From Rhodospirillales bacterium (lineage in GTDB: Bacteria > Pseudomonadota > Alphaproteobacteria > Rhodospirillales > Casp-alpha2), in NCBI GenBank assembly GCA_018662225.1, contig JABJGO010000001.1, positions 1 to 48,975 on the forward strand: 48,975 nucleotides of DNA, written 5' to 3'. The position numbers and the translations under genes are program-made. The notes below the pieces were generated by a model. It was not told the origin of the DNA, did no database searches, and saw nothing but the letters and a program-made list of their open reading frames with translations. Every line of letters begins with the position of its first letter. The stretch's first letter is position 1. Below, one piece after another: positions 35,489 through 45,364 of this stretch.

Positions 35489-36590
35489 CCCCGTTGATAC
35501 AGCACTGATGAACGTTGCGCTGGGACTGGCGCAGCGCGGGTTGGGTAATACCGCCCCAAATCCGGCTGTGGGGTGCGTTTTGGCGAGGCCGGATTTAGAC
35601 CACCGCATTGTTGGACGCGGTTGGACGCAAGCTGGCGGCCGCCCCCATGCCGAGACCGAAGCCATCCGACGGGCAGGGGATTTAGCCTGCGGTGCCACGG
35701 CCTACGTAACGCTTGAGCCTTGTTGCCATCACGGCCAGACACCACCCTGTACAGATGCCCTGATCGCCGCCGGTATCGCACGCGTGGTTATTGCCGCACC
35801 GGATCCCGATGACCGTGTTGCCGGGGGAGGGGTTGAGGCGCTTAAAAATGCCGGAATGGACGTAAGCGTAGGCCTGCTTGAGGGTGAGGCCAATCGCGTC
35901 AATGCAGGGTTCCTGAAGCGCATCACCAAATCACGTCCCCATATCACCTTAAAAACAGCGACAAGCCTGGACGGGTGCATCGCCACAAACCCTGGCCAGC
36001 AACAATGGATCACAGGCGAACCCGCACGGGCCTATGGGCATTACCTCCGCGCCAGAAATGATGCCATCCTCACCGGCATGGGTACGGTTCGCGCCGATAA
36101 CCCCAGCCTGACCTGCCGCTTGCCGGGGCTTGGACACGCTTCACCAATACGCGTGGTGATGGATCCCCGACTGGAAATTCCTGATGACAGCAATCTGGTC
36201 TCCACCGCGAGATCCACACCCACATGGGTCATCACCGGAGCCGACTGTGGACCTTGCGATGCGGATGGGCTTTCCGTGTTTCATCTGGAATTGGATACCG
36301 GTGGCAAACTTGCCCCGGCCGCCGTGATGACCTTGCTGGCTGAGCAGGGGATCAACCGTGTTTTATTGGAGGCCGGTGGCAAACTGAATGCAGCTTTTCT
36401 GCACGCCGGGCTGGTCGATGAAATTTATTGGTTTCGGGCACCGGTGGTCATCGGCGGGGATGGTGTTTCCGCTATCGAGGGTGTATGCGTTGACCAAATG
36501 GCGGATGTGCCTGGATTCAAGCAAACAGGCAGTTTCAGTCTGGGTGTTGACCAAGTTGAGATTTATGAGGCAATCAGCAGCGCCCCATAG
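35472..36590 (+). CDS. ribD: Bifunctional riboflavin deaminase/reductase RibD
   Basis: 372 residues from a GTG at 35472, overlapping nrdR by 17 bases; the first ATG is at 35508. The deaminase domain has [10 protein letters not shown] and [11 protein letters not shown] (zinc site), the reductase domain [13 protein letters not shown] and [10 protein letters not shown]. It carries out the second and third steps of riboflavin synthesis. The start is uncertain because both candidates have weak ribosome sites. Confidence 0.92.
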   Translation: MTSKNNPVDTALMNVALGLAQRGLGNTAPNPAVGCVLARPDLDHRIVGRGWTQAGGRPHAETEAIRRAGDLACGATAYVTLEPCCHHGQTPPCTDALIAAGIARVVIAAPDPDDRVAGGGVEALKNAGMDVSVGLLEGEANRVNAGFLKRITKSRPHITLKTATSLDGCIATNPGQQQWITGEPARAYGHYLRARNDAILTGMGTVRADNPSLTCRLPGLGHASPIRVVMDPRLEIPDDSNLVSTARSTPTWVITGADCGPCDADGLSVFHLELDTGGKLAPAAVMTLLAEQGINRVLLEAGGKLNAAFLHAGLVDEIYWFRAPVVIGGDGVSAIEGVCVDQMADVPGFKQTGSFSLGVDQVEIYEAISSAP

Positions 36591-36607
36591 CGCATAAGAG
36601 GTGTGAA

Positions 36608-37195
36608 TTGTTTACCGGAATTATCACTGATCTAGGCAGTGTCCGCGCTATTTCAGGCAGCGGTGACAAGCGGTTTGAATTTTCGACGGCTTACGATACG
36701 TCCACCGTGGATATGGGCGCGTCTATCGCATGCTCCGGGGTTTGCCTGACCGTTATCGACAAAGGACCAAACTGGTTTGCCGCCATGGTATCCAATGAGA
36801 CACTGTCATGCACCACGCTAAGGACCTGGCAGGAAGGCACGCCGGTAAATCTGGAGCGCGCGTTGAAAGTGGGCGATGAGCTTGGCGGCCATATTGTATC
36901 CGGACATGTTGATGGCGTGGGCGAGGTCACCAGCCTATCAACCGATGCTGATTCCCACCGCTTCAGCTTTTCTGTCCCCACCGATCTTTCCCGCCAAATT
37001 GCGGCAAAGGGCTCGATCACCATCGATGGTATTTCGTTGACCGTGAACGAAGTGGGCGAGAATACTTTTGGGGTCAACATCATCCCGCACACCATGGCCG
37101 TTACATCAATTGGAAAAAAACAGATCGGCGACGCAGTAAATCTGGAAGTTGATATGCTGGCGCGTTATGTTGCGCGACTTCTAAATAAGGATTGA
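36608..37195 (+). CDS. ribE: Riboflavin synthase alpha subunit
   Basis: 195 residues in two repeated barrels. The canonical N-terminus MFTGII begins at a TTG (36608) with AGAGGTG upstream, so a TTG start is well supported. The second barrel has [13 protein letters not shown] and SLTVNEV. It disproportionates lumazine to riboflavin with RibH. Confidence 0.94.
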   Translation: MFTGIITDLGSVRAISGSGDKRFEFSTAYDTSTVDMGASIACSGVCLTVIDKGPNWFAAMVSNETLSCTTLRTWQEGTPVNLERALKVGDELGGHIVSGHVDGVGEVTSLSTDADSHRFSFSVPTDLSRQIAAKGSITIDGISLTVNEVGENTFGVNIIPHTMAVTSIGKKQIGDAVNLEVDMLARYVARLLNKD

Positions 37196-37200
37196 TCACA

Positions 37201-38370
37201 TTGGCTGAAGACGCACCCAAAAACACCGCCTCCAAACAGGACGTCCAGCGTGCTATGGAGGATGCCGAGTACCTGTCGTCCATTGAAGACATCATTGAAG
37301 ATGCCCGCAACGGCAAGATGTTTATTCTTGTGGATGATGAAGATCGCGAGAACGAAGGCGATCTGGTAATCCCGGCGCAAATGGCTACGCCTGACGTGAT
37401 TAACTTCATGGCCAAGTACGGCCGCGGGCTGATCTGTCTTCCCCTCACGTCAGAACGGGTTAAAGAGCTCAATCTGCCGCTGATGACCCAGCACAATGAT
37501 TCCCGGCACTATACACCGTTCACCATTTCAATTGAGGCCCGCGAAGGCGTCACCACTGGTATTTCGGCCTCTGATCGCGCCCGAACCATTGCGGTTGCCA
37601 TTGATCCCAGCAAACAGGCCAGTGATATTGTCTCGCCGGGACATATCTTCCCGCTTGAGGCCCGCCCAGGCGGCACCCTGGCACGTGCCGGTCACACAGA
37701 AGCCGCCGTTGACATTTCCCGTCTCGCCGGATTGAACCCATCGGGCGTCATCTGCGAAATTATGAACGAAGACGGCACCATGGCTCGGCTGTCAGATTTG
37801 ATTCCATTCGCCCAACACCATGGGCTCAAGATCGCCACCATTGCTGATTTGATCGCTTACCGGCTGAAAAACGACACATTTATCGAACGAACGCTGAAAA
37901 CCACCATCGATACAGAATTTGGCGGCCGCTTTGACATGTACGTGTATATCAACCAGCTGGCATACGCCGAGCATATTGCACTGGTTAAAGGCGACATCAC
38001 TACCGACGAACCCGTATTGACCCGCATGCATGCCTTCAACATCCTGGAAGACGTGCTCGGTGACCGTGACAGTGGCAAGGCGTACCACCTGCACCGATCC
38101 ATGGATATTATTGGCGAAGCGGAGAGGGGGGTTGTGGTGTTGATCAGAGAACCGCACCGCTCAAGCCTTTCAGACCGCGTTCGGTTCAAGATTGGCGAGA
38201 CGCCATCTGATGGTGCTGAATTGCGAGACTATGGCATCGGCGCACAAATACTGGTGGATCTGGGCGTCAAGAAAATGACGCTGATCTCAAACACCCAACG
38301 TAACATCGTGGGGCTGGACGGTTATGGCCTGGAAGCGGTCGGCCAGCATCTCATCGAAGACGTTAACTAG
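37201..38370 (+). CDS. ribB: 3,4-dihydroxy-2-butanone 4-phosphate synthase with degenerate GTP cyclohydrolase II domain (RibBX type)
   Basis: 389 residues from a TTG at 37201, nine bases after AAGGA; a TTG at 37192 overlaps the ribE stop. The N-terminal DHBP synthase is intact: [32 protein letters not shown] and [10 protein letters not shown]. The C-terminal half aligns with GTP cyclohydrolase II ([23 protein letters not shown]), but the zinc Cys triad is missing: the segment that should hold it reads [16 protein letters not shown]. The domain is probably not catalytic for GTP, as described for RibBX proteins, so GTP cyclohydrolase II must be encoded elsewhere. Confidence 0.92.
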   Translation: MAEDAPKNTASKQDVQRAMEDAEYLSSIEDIIEDARNGKMFILVDDEDRENEGDLVIPAQMATPDVINFMAKYGRGLICLPLTSERVKELNLPLMTQHNDSRHYTPFTISIEAREGVTTGISASDRARTIAVAIDPSKQASDIVSPGHIFPLEARPGGTLARAGHTEAAVDISRLAGLNPSGVICEIMNEDGTMARLSDLIPFAQHHGLKIATIADLIAYRLKNDTFIERTLKTTIDTEFGGRFDMYVYINQLAYAEHIALVKGDITTDEPVLTRMHAFNILEDVLGDRDSGKAYHLHRSMDIIGEAERGVVVLIREPHRSSLSDRVRFKIGETPSDGAELRDYGIGAQILVDLGVKKMTLISNTQRNIVGLDGYGLEAVGQHLIEDVN

Positions 38371-38448
38371 AGTATTGATATTACGCGAAGCCACCTTCAC
38401 AAATTGATTCAATTTGTTCGGGTTTTGCTCTAACAGAAAGAACAACCA

Positions 38449-38886
38449 ATGACTGATGAACGACCGAAGGTCCTGATCGTTGAGGCCCGGTACTATACTG
38501 ATGTGGCCGACTTGCTGGTAAACAGCGTCATCGCCGAACTTGACGCGGCGGAGTGCGCATACGAACGTGTGGAGGTTCCGGGTGTATTCGAAGTCCCCGC
38601 CGCGATTCTGCATGCCATGCAGAGCGATCGTGAATACGCGGGCGCTATCGCCCTGGGGTGTGTTATCCGAGGCGAGACCTCGCACTATGACCATATCTGT
38701 GAAGAAGCCAGCCGGGCGCTTATGGATATTTCCCTCTCCGGCGTGCCATTGGGTTTTGGCATCCTGACCGTGGAAAACAAAGAACAAGCTATGGTTCGCG
38801 CCGACCCGAAGGCTAAGAACAAAGGTGCTGAGATCGCTGATGCGTGCCTCAGAATGATCGAAATTGAAAATATGTTCGCGGAGTAA
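38449..38886 (+). CDS. ribH: 6,7-dimethyl-8-ribityllumazine synthase
   Basis: 145 residues. VPGVFEVPAAI, GCVIRGETSHYDHIC (catalytic His) and SGVPLGFGILTVEN are the family marks. It joins the pyrimidine and butanone phosphate in the penultimate riboflavin step. It sits 10 bases before nusB. Confidence 0.95.
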   Translation: MTDERPKVLIVEARYYTDVADLLVNSVIAELDAAECAYERVEVPGVFEVPAAILHAMQSDREYAGAIALGCVIRGETSHYDHICEEASRALMDISLSGVPLGFGILTVENKEQAMVRADPKAKNKGAEIADACLRMIEIENMFAE

Positions 38887-38895
38887 CACTGATAC

Positions 38896-39375
38896 ATGTC
38901 GAACAAATCACCCCGTAACCGTAACAGCGCCCGTCTTGCCGCTGTGCAGGCATTATATGAAATCGAATCCACTGATGCGTCCGTTGACCCGGTTCTGGCT
39001 GAATTTCTGAACCAACGCTGGCAAAATTCGGTCACCGATGACGATGACGAACCAGTGGAAATGGCTAATTTTGACCAGACGTTGTTGCAGGATATCGTCG
39101 AGGGAGTTTCCGCCGAAACCCCGGTATTGGACGAATACATTGCTGGTGCCTTGAGCGAACAGTGGACGATCGATCGCCTGGAACGTTTGGTCCGTGCGAT
39201 TTTGCGTGCCGGAACGTACGAATTGGCCCGTCGTATTGACGTGCCTGTGCGGGTGGTGCTCAGCGAATACATGGACGTGGCAACAGCGTTCTTCAGCGCG
39301 GGCGAGCCTGCCTTGATCAACGGGGTGCTGGACAATCTTGCAAAAGAATTGCGGCCACACGAAACTGATGGATAG
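38896..39375 (+). CDS. nusB: Transcription antitermination factor NusB
   Basis: 159 residues, all helical. NSARLAAVQALYEIE at the N-terminus and DVPVRVVLSEYMDVATAF with INGVLDNLAKELR at the C-terminus are typical. It takes part in rRNA antitermination with NusE. Confidence 0.94.
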   Translation: MSNKSPRNRNSARLAAVQALYEIESTDASVDPVLAEFLNQRWQNSVTDDDDEPVEMANFDQTLLQDIVEGVSAETPVLDEYIAGALSEQWTIDRLERLVRAILRAGTYELARRIDVPVRVVLSEYMDVATAFFSAGEPALINGVLDNLAKELRPHETDG

Positions 39376-39380
39376 GGCTA

Positions 39381-40349
39381 TTGAGTTCGGAAAAACTATC
39401 AGAGACTGAACTGATAAAGCGTTTGTTTCTGCCCCTGGCGCGAAACTACAAAGGCGCACTGAACTTGGGGGACGACGCAGCCCTGATCCCGGACCACCCC
39501 GGGCTTGATACGGTGATTACCACAGATTGTCTGGTCGAAGGCGTTCATTTCCTAAGCACAGATCCGCCCGCCGCTGTTGCTGCCCGTGCGCTCCGCTCAA
39601 ACCTGTCCGATCTTGCCGCCATGGGCGCATGCCCACACGTTTATACCATGGCTATCAGCATTCCCGGTCATATCGACATACGCTGGCTTGAAGCCTTTGC
39701 CGCCCAACTGGATACAGATCAGAGGGCTTACAATATCCACCTGGCTGGCGGTGATACCGTTGCAACGCCTGGACCTTTAAACATTTCTATTACAGCTATG
39801 GGCCATGTGCCCACGGGTTCAGCCACGGCCCGCAGCGGGGCCAGCCCCGGCGACGGAATTTATGTCACCGGTACTATTGGTGATGCGGCATTAGGGTTGA
39901 AACTCCTGACCGGTCAGTTGTCATTGTCTGATGACGTGGCGCGTGACTTTCTTATCGATAGATTTCATTTCCCTACCGCTCGGATAGAAACAGGTATTAC
40001 GTTACGCGAGCAGGCAACCGCATGCGCCGATATCTCTGATGGATTGCTCCGCGATTTAGGCAATATCTGTACTGTATCGGGATGTCATGCCGTTATTGAT
40101 TGGGAACTGGTCCCATTGTCACCAGCCACCAAAGCTGTGTACGAGAACGACAATGCCTATATGGAATTGATCCTCAGTGGTGGCGATGACTATGAATTGG
40201 TGCTCACCGGGCCCGAAGACCTGCATGGTCCTTTCACCCGAATCGGCACCATGAATTCTACCGAAAACGCAAAATCGCCCACTACTGTTAGAAAAAATGG
40301 TGAGGTATTGGCGTATATGAAAAGTAGTGGGTATGAGCATGGCTGGTAA
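39381..40349 (+). CDS. thiL: Thiamine-monophosphate kinase
   Basis: 322 residues from a TTG at 39381, five bases after nusB; the reading frame needs this start to include the conserved N-terminus. LNLGDDAALIP, TTDCLVEGVHF, RSNLSDLAAMGA, ADISDGLLRDLG and LSGGDDYELV are the metal and ATP motifs. It makes thiamine diphosphate. The nusB-thiL order is standard in proteobacteria. Confidence 0.94.
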   Translation: MSSEKLSETELIKRLFLPLARNYKGALNLGDDAALIPDHPGLDTVITTDCLVEGVHFLSTDPPAAVAARALRSNLSDLAAMGACPHVYTMAISIPGHIDIRWLEAFAAQLDTDQRAYNIHLAGGDTVATPGPLNISITAMGHVPTGSATARSGASPGDGIYVTGTIGDAALGLKLLTGQLSLSDDVARDFLIDRFHFPTARIETGITLREQATACADISDGLLRDLGNICTVSGCHAVIDWELVPLSPATKAVYENDNAYMELILSGGDDYELVLTGPEDLHGPFTRIGTMNSTENAKSPTTVRKNGEVLAYMKSSGYEHGW

Positions 40350-40446
40350 GAACGACGATTATTTAGCACAACCACCCTTGCAATGTGGGCCTGTGCCGCA
40401 ATAATCTGACCATGATCGAAATCTCGCAACCGGCAAGGTTCCCCAC

Positions 40447-40896
40447 GTGAAAATATTCATCATTCTTATTGTTGTCATCATACTGATCGGTGGTGGTGGA
40501 CTCGCCGCCCTTAAATCAATGGAAATTGGCCCCTTTGCGCCTGAGGACGAACTCTCAAAAGAAGAAGCCGCCAAGAAGGAACCTTCGATCTTCATTGATG
40601 TGGAACCATTGCTGATCAACGTTTTTCAAGACAATCAAGTGATCACAGTCATCCAGATTGTGATCAAACTGGAAACCCGCGGTAAAGATAACGCCAGCTT
40701 CGTTAATCAGCAGCTGCCGAAAATTACCGATACATTGCTACAAGACCTGCACAGCTTCATCCCGCGCGTTATGAAAAATGAGGATGCCAAGCTTGATGTT
40801 TTCGTGCTCAAGAAACGCCTGACACTCATCGTTCACAAGCTGCTACCCGAGCGTGAAGTGTATGATGTTCTCATTCAATCGGTGAGCGAAGGATAG
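40447..40896 (+). CDS. FliL-like flagellar basal body-associated protein
   Basis: 149 residues from a GTG at 40447. There is one N-terminal membrane helix (about 3-20) with a Gly run, then an acidic/Lys linker and a FliL-type domain with INVFQDNQVITVIQI and a C-terminal LPEREVYDVLIQS. FliL sits around the stator and tunes motor output. It is far from other flagellar genes but in the same window as motAB. FliL-like proteins in this thiL-downstream place occur in Rhodospirillales as far as I recall. Confidence 0.7.
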   Translation: MKIFIILIVVIILIGGGGLAALKSMEIGPFAPEDELSKEEAAKKEPSIFIDVEPLLINVFQDNQVITVIQIVIKLETRGKDNASFVNQQLPKITDTLLQDLHSFIPRVMKNEDAKLDVFVLKKRLTLIVHKLLPEREVYDVLIQSVSEG

Positions 40897-40908
40897 CCTT
40901 AAATCGCT

Positions 40909-40933
40909 ATCGCCAGACAAATGGCGATTTTCT
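40909..40933 (+). terminator. Intrinsic terminator after the FliL-like gene
   Basis: ATCGCCA (40909-40915), loop GACAAA, TGGCGAT (40922-40928), then TTTCT. A short but perfect 7-base-pair stem; the rest of the 190-base gap before hppA holds no gene. Confidence 0.6.
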
Positions 40934-41086
40934 CCTGATTTTGTGTGACGAGTTGTTGCTTTATCCCTGATCTTCTGTCATTTTCCCGGCGCTTTGCAGG
41001 GCCAGCATTTTCGATGCCTCTGCCATAAACTCTATTTGTCGGGAGAGTGATCTCTCAACCCAAAATACACGAGGGGAAGAATCCAC

Positions 41087-43180
41087 ATGGATCTCTATGT
41101 CTTGACCATTGTTTGCGGCGCCGTTGCGTTGCTATACGGCGCATGGGCCGTTCGCTCAGTGCTTGCCGCTCCGGCTGGGAATGAACGCATGCAGGAAATT
41201 GCTGCTGCTATTCAGGAAGGCGCTGCTGCCTACCTTAACCGTCAGTACACCGCCATTGCCGTCGTCGGCGTGGTCATCGGTATTCTGCTGGCCTGGCAAC
41301 TGGGTATGCTTGTTGCTGTCGGTTACTTCATCGGTGCCATCCTTTCCGGTGTTGCTGGTTACATCGGCATGAACGTATCTGTTCGTGCCAATGTTCGAAC
41401 CACGGAAGCTGCTCGCTCCGTTGGTTTGGCTGGTGGCTTGGACGTTGCCTTCAAAGCCGGTGCTGTTACTGGCATGCTGGTTGTTGGTCTGGCCCTGCTG
41501 GGTGTGGCTGGTTACTACATGGTGCTGCGCGGTATGGTCGATACGTCGACGCCTGAAGGCATGCGCCACGTACTCGAAGCCCTCGTTGCCCTGGGTTTTG
41601 GTGCATCACTGATTTCCATCTTTGCCCGTCTGGGCGGTGGTATTTTCACCAAAGGCGCAGACGTTGGTTCTGACCTCGTTGGTAAGATCGAAGCCGGTAT
41701 CCCGGAAGACGATCCCCGCAACGCTGGTGTTATTGCCGATAACGTTGGTGATAACGTTGGTGACTGTGCCGGTATGGCTGCTGATCTGTTCGAAACCTAT
41801 GCGGTGACGATCGTTGCAACCATGCTGTTGGGTGCCATCTACTTCTCCGGTGCTGCACAGGAAAGCATGATGCTTATGCCATTGTTGATCGGTGGTGTTT
41901 GTATCCTTGGTTCTGTTGCGGCTACCTGGTTCGTTAAACTAGGTGCCAACAACTCCATCATGGGCGCGCTGTACAAAGGCTTCATCGCCAGTGCTGTGAT
42001 CTCTGCGGTTCTGATCGGTGGCGTGTTTTCCATGACCATCGGTTGGGGTACCGAGTACGCCATGAGTGACGGCACCGTGACGGGTCGTCAGTTGTACTAC
42101 TGTGCATTGGCTGGTCTGGTCGTTACTGGCCTGATCATCTGGATCACTGAATACTACACCGGTACCGACTACCGTCCGGTGAAAAGCGTTGCTGCGGCCA
42201 GTGAAACAGGTCATGGAACCAACGTCATTCAGGGGCTTGCCGTTTCCATGGAAGCAACCGCATTGCCGGTTATCGTTATCTGTGGCGGTATTCTTGTTTC
42301 TTACATGAATGCTGGCCTGTTCGGTATTTCCATGGCTGCAACCACAATGCTGGCATTGGCTGGTATGGTTGTTGCTCTTGATGCCTTTGGTCCTGTTACG
42401 GATAACGCCGGTGGTATTGCCGAAATGGCAGAACTGCCCGAAGACGTTCGTAAGACTACGGATGCTCTGGATGCTGTTGGTAACACCACGAAAGCGGTAA
42501 CCAAAGGTTATGCCATTGGTTCTGCTGGTCTTGCCGCACTTGTTCTGTTTGGTGCTTACACCGAAGACCTGGGTCACTACTTCCCCGGTGTTGACGTAAC
42601 CTTCAACCTGCAGGACCCATTCGTTGTGGTTGGCCTGTTCATCGGTGGCATGTTCCCATTCTTGTTTGGCTCCATGTGCATGATGGCCGTTGGCCGGGCA
42701 GGGGGCGCGATTGTTGTTGAAGTTCGCCGCCAGTTCCGGGAAATTCCTGGTATCATGGAAGGCACAGGCAAGCCGGAATACGGCAAATGTGTTGACCTGC
42801 TGACCAAAGCCGCCATTAAGGAAATGATCCTTCCGTCAATGCTGCCAATTCTGGCACCTTGGGTGATGTACTACGTGGTCAATGCCATTGCCGGTCAGGC
42901 AGCTGCATTCTCTGCTGTTGGTGCCATGCTCATGGGTACCATTGTTACCGGCCTGTTCGTGGCGCTGTCCATGACGGCGGGTGGCGGTGCCTGGGATAAC
43001 GCCAAGAAATACGTCGAAGACGGTCATCACGGTGGCAAAGGCTCTGATGCCCACCATGCTGCCATTACCGGCGATACAGTTGGCGATCCTTACAAGGATA
43101 CTGCTGGTCCTGCGATAAACCCGATGATCAAAATCGTGAACATCATGGCTATTTTGATGCTGGCAATTCTGGCTGGCTAA
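41087..43180 (+). CDS. hppA: Membrane-bound proton-translocating pyrophosphatase, K+-independent type
   Basis: 697 residues with about 16 membrane helices. The pyrophosphate site [21 protein letters not shown] and [19 protein letters not shown] are intact. In [10 protein letters not shown] the Lys and the Thr three residues on mark the K+-independent class. It couples pyrophosphate hydrolysis to proton export and is common in photosynthetic and stress-prone alphaproteobacteria. GAGGGGAAG precedes the ATG; a strong terminator follows. Confidence 0.95.
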   Translation: MDLYVLTIVCGAVALLYGAWAVRSVLAAPAGNERMQEIAAAIQEGAAAYLNRQYTAIAVVGVVIGILLAWQLGMLVAVGYFIGAILSGVAGYIGMNVSVRANVRTTEAARSVGLAGGLDVAFKAGAVTGMLVVGLALLGVAGYYMVLRGMVDTSTPEGMRHVLEALVALGFGASLISIFARLGGGIFTKGADVGSDLVGKIEAGIPEDDPRNAGVIADNVGDNVGDCAGMAADLFETYAVTIVATMLLGAIYFSGAAQESMMLMPLLIGGVCILGSVAATWFVKLGANNSIMGALYKGFIASAVISAVLIGGVFSMTIGWGTEYAMSDGTVTGRQLYYCALAGLVVTGLIIWITEYYTGTDYRPVKSVAAASETGHGTNVIQGLAVSMEATALPVIVICGGILVSYMNAGLFGISMAATTMLALAGMVVALDAFGPVTDNAGGIAEMAELPEDVRKTTDALDAVGNTTKAVTKGYAIGSAGLAALVLFGAYTEDLGHYFPGVDVTFNLQDPFVVVGLFIGGMFPFLFGSMCMMAVGRAGGAIVVEVRRQFREIPGIMEGTGKPEYGKCVDLLTKAAIKEMILPSMLPILAPWVMYYVVNAIAGQAAAFSAVGAMLMGTIVTGLFVALSMTAGGGAWDNAKKYVEDGHHGGKGSDAHHAAITGDTVGDPYKDTAGPAINPMIKIVNIMAILMLAILAG

Positions 43181-43197
43181 CGGGTAATCACAAAAGA

Positions 43198-43234
43198 CAA
43201 AAGCCCCGGTGGATTACTCTGCCGGGGCTTTTTC
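43198..43234 (+). terminator. Intrinsic terminator of hppA
   Basis: AAGCCCCGG (43201-43209), twelve-base loop, CCGGGGCTT (43222-43230), followed by TTTC and more T. A perfect 9-base-pair GC stem between convergent hppA and bamE; the A run before it makes it usable from both strands. Confidence 0.9.
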
Positions 43235-43257
43235 TTGTTCAAAATTCAGTGTTATCG

Positions 43258-43713
43258 TTAGTTGAAGCGACCCAGGTTGCCGAAGAACTGCTGGAACATG
43301 GTCGGCTCATTACCCAATGTCGGGGTTTCGCGTTCAACGGGCAGGATATCCTGGCCATCTTCCAGACCAAGGGTTTCCACTGTTTTCAGAATTCCAGCCT
43401 GATCAAACTGTACGATGACAACCTGACGCTCCATGACCTCTGGCTCGAAAAAGGCAAAGGTCTCGGTACGCTGGCTGATATAGAACCATGTCTCATTTTC
43501 AAACACAGCTACACTAGACGGCGAGCCCAGCAACAGGCTCACATCATCGCGTGATGCCTCACCGGGCTCGATAGAGGCCAGCAGTTCGGGGTCTGGCAGA
43601 TTGCCACGTGAATCGACACGGGATTCGCATGCCCCCAACATGAGCGTGCCTAACATCAAGCCGGGCATCAGGCTGCGCATCATCAGGTGTTTGAAGGTCT
43701 TGGAATTACTCAT
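43258..43713 (-). CDS. bamE: Outer membrane assembly lipoprotein BamE
   Basis: 151 residues from the ATG at 43713; a longer frame upstream has no support. A lipoprotein signal ends in LMLGAC, giving Cys as the first mature residue. The SmpA/OmlA domain has GEASRDDVSLLLGSPSSVA and ETWFYISQRTETFAFFEPEV. It is an accessory of the BAM complex that inserts outer membrane proteins. It is divergent from the bc1 chaperone gene. Confidence 0.9.
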   Translation of the reverse strand: MSNSKTFKHLMMRSLMPGLMLGTLMLGACESRVDSRGNLPDPELLASIEPGEASRDDVSLLLGSPSSVAVFENETWFYISQRTETFAFFEPEVMERQVVIVQFDQAGILKTVETLGLEDGQDILPVERETPTLGNEPTMFQQFFGNLGRFN

Positions 43714-43852
43714 GAACGTGTGCACCAAATTAGCAAAAAGCTGAGAATTGTCTGTTCGCCGTAAGATTGAGACTATATATACTCTCGCGCCGACACATAT
43801 TCCAAGCGAAACAGCCATTATTTTAACATAGGCAGCCCATTTTGTTAAACGC

Positions 43853-44443
43853 ATGACCCTAATCTCTCGCCTCAAACAGTTCTTTAAAAGCCCGTTCGAT
43901 GATGACATGGCCCACGCTTTGTACGTCTCGGTCGTCGCACAAGCTCGGAATCCGGCGTTTTATGAGGGTCTGGGCGTGCCCGACAGCCCGGAAGGGCGGT
44001 ACGACATGGTCGCTCTCCATGCCTATCTGGTGCTGGACAGGCTACAGGCCGACAGCACCATTGATCCCCAGTTATCACAGGCATTGTTCGACATTATGTT
44101 TGCAGATTTGGACCAGAATCTTCGGGAATTGAGCATTGGCGATACCGGAGTCGCCAAGCGAATCAAAAAAATGGCCGAAGGGTTCTATGGCCGTGCCACC
44201 GCTTACGATGACGCATTGGCCGAAAATGATAGCGATGTGGCCCTGAAAGACGTCATTAACAGAAATATTTTCCGCAAAGTGCAATCAGACGAGCAGGGAC
44301 TAGAGACCATGGCCCGGTACATCCGTGCGGAACAACAGAACCTGAAAAACCAGAGTCGCGATACCATCCTGACTGGAGCTATTCAGTTTGGGTCCGTTGT
44401 GGTTGGCCCCGTTCTGGTTGGCCCCACTCAGGCAGAGGCATAG
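43853..44443 (+). CDS. Ubiquinol-cytochrome c chaperone (Cbp3) family protein
   Basis: 196 residues with the family pattern: LYVSVVAQARNPAFYEGLGVPDSPEGRY-like segments (in parts ARNPAFYEGLGVPD and GRYDMVALHAYLVLDRL), MFADLDQNLRELSIGD and VAKRIKKMAEGFYGR. Relatives help assemble the cytochrome bc1 complex. It lies upstream of DUF177 and rpmF, a fixed alphaproteobacterial order. Confidence 0.9.
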   Translation: MTLISRLKQFFKSPFDDDMAHALYVSVVAQARNPAFYEGLGVPDSPEGRYDMVALHAYLVLDRLQADSTIDPQLSQALFDIMFADLDQNLRELSIGDTGVAKRIKKMAEGFYGRATAYDDALAENDSDVALKDVINRNIFRKVQSDEQGLETMARYIRAEQQNLKNQSRDTILTGAIQFGSVVVGPVLVGPTQAEA

Positions 44444-44447
44444 ACGC

Positions 44448-45032
44448 ATGACCGAACCGACCCCGGAATTCTACCGCCCCATACCACTATCTGATCTCTC
44501 GAAAGGTACCACACGGCATTTTAAAGTCAGCGCATCTGACAATGAGTGCCAGGCCCTTGGCAAACGATTAGGTGATATATCGATTGCTACGTTAGGTGGT
44601 CATTTCGAATTAACCTTACGCAAGATAAAAACGCTTCAAGAAATTGTAATTATTGAGATTTCTGGAATCATTAATGCAGAAATAACGCAAAGCTGCGTGG
44701 TCACATTCGACCCTGTGGACGCCATTATTGATGGCACGTTTGAGGGCCTTATTACCAGCCCTGCGGCCGATCCAACCAATGACTTGCCGGAAGATGACGG
44801 TAATGACGTTGAGAACGCCCCGGAACCACCAGAACTGTTGGGCCTGGTTATTGATGACACCATTGATTTGGGTAGCATTCTTGCCGAACAATTGTCCCTG
44901 GAACTGGACCCTTTCCCGCGTAAACCGGGGATTTCTTTCGACGGATATGAGAGCGGTAATCTTTCCGATGAAGATGACGTCAAACCGAACCCGTTTGCGG
45001 TATTGGCGAAATTGAAAGATAATCCCGAATAG
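44448..45032 (+). CDS. DUF177 / YceD family protein
   Basis: 194 residues from the ATG at 44448, four bases after the chaperone stop. The family pattern includes a Cys in ITQSCVVTFDPV and the C-terminal LGLVIDDTIDLGSILAEQLSLELDPFPRKPG. YceD-like proteins are linked to 23S rRNA accumulation and are encoded before rpmF. The middle is acidic. Confidence 0.9.
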   Translation: MTEPTPEFYRPIPLSDLSKGTTRHFKVSASDNECQALGKRLGDISIATLGGHFELTLRKIKTLQEIVIIEISGIINAEITQSCVVTFDPVDAIIDGTFEGLITSPAADPTNDLPEDDGNDVENAPEPPELLGLVIDDTIDLGSILAEQLSLELDPFPRKPGISFDGYESGNLSDEDDVKPNPFAVLAKLKDNPE

Positions 45033-45145
45033 CGACGTCAATCAGCTTGCCGTCGGGCAAGAATATGTTTATGTAAGCGCGCTTCTGCCAATGATTTTGG
45101 CGTTATTTCTGATATTAACTGACTATATTCCGAGGAACGATAGCA

Positions 45146-45331
45146 ATGGCTGTCCCTAAGAAGAAAATTTCCCAATCCCGTCGCGGCATGCGACGTTCAC
45201 ATGATTCCCTGGCCTCAGCGGTCTATGAGGAATGCTCAAACTGTGGTGAGCTGAAGCAGCCACACCACGTTTGCGGCGAATGCGGACACTACAAAGACCG
45301 TGAAGTTGTAGAAGTGGGTGACGCTGCCTAG
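45146..45331 (+). CDS. rpmF: 50S ribosomal protein L32
   Basis: 61 residues. [20 protein letters not shown] at the start and two Cys pairs (CSNC, CGEC) form the zinc ribbon of the zinc-binding type of L32. It lies between DUF177 and plsX as in most bacteria. Confidence 0.96.
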   Translation: MAVPKKKISQSRRGMRRSHDSLASAVYEECSNCGELKQPHHVCGECGHYKDREVVEVGDAA

Positions 45332-45364
45332 GCCCGAAACACTGGCTCACAAGGACGTCACCAC

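Noticed and set aside
41939-42577. Long antisense frame (212 codons) within hppA
   Set aside because: It lies wholly opposite a strongly conserved pyrophosphatase gene, and its His/Asn/Thr/Gly-rich product looks like the complement of GC-patterned codons, with no ribosome site.
43714-43908. N-terminal extension of BamE
   Set aside because: The lipoprotein signal ending LMLGAC sits properly only with the start at 43713; the upstream residues overlap the divergent chaperone gene and are unlike BamE.
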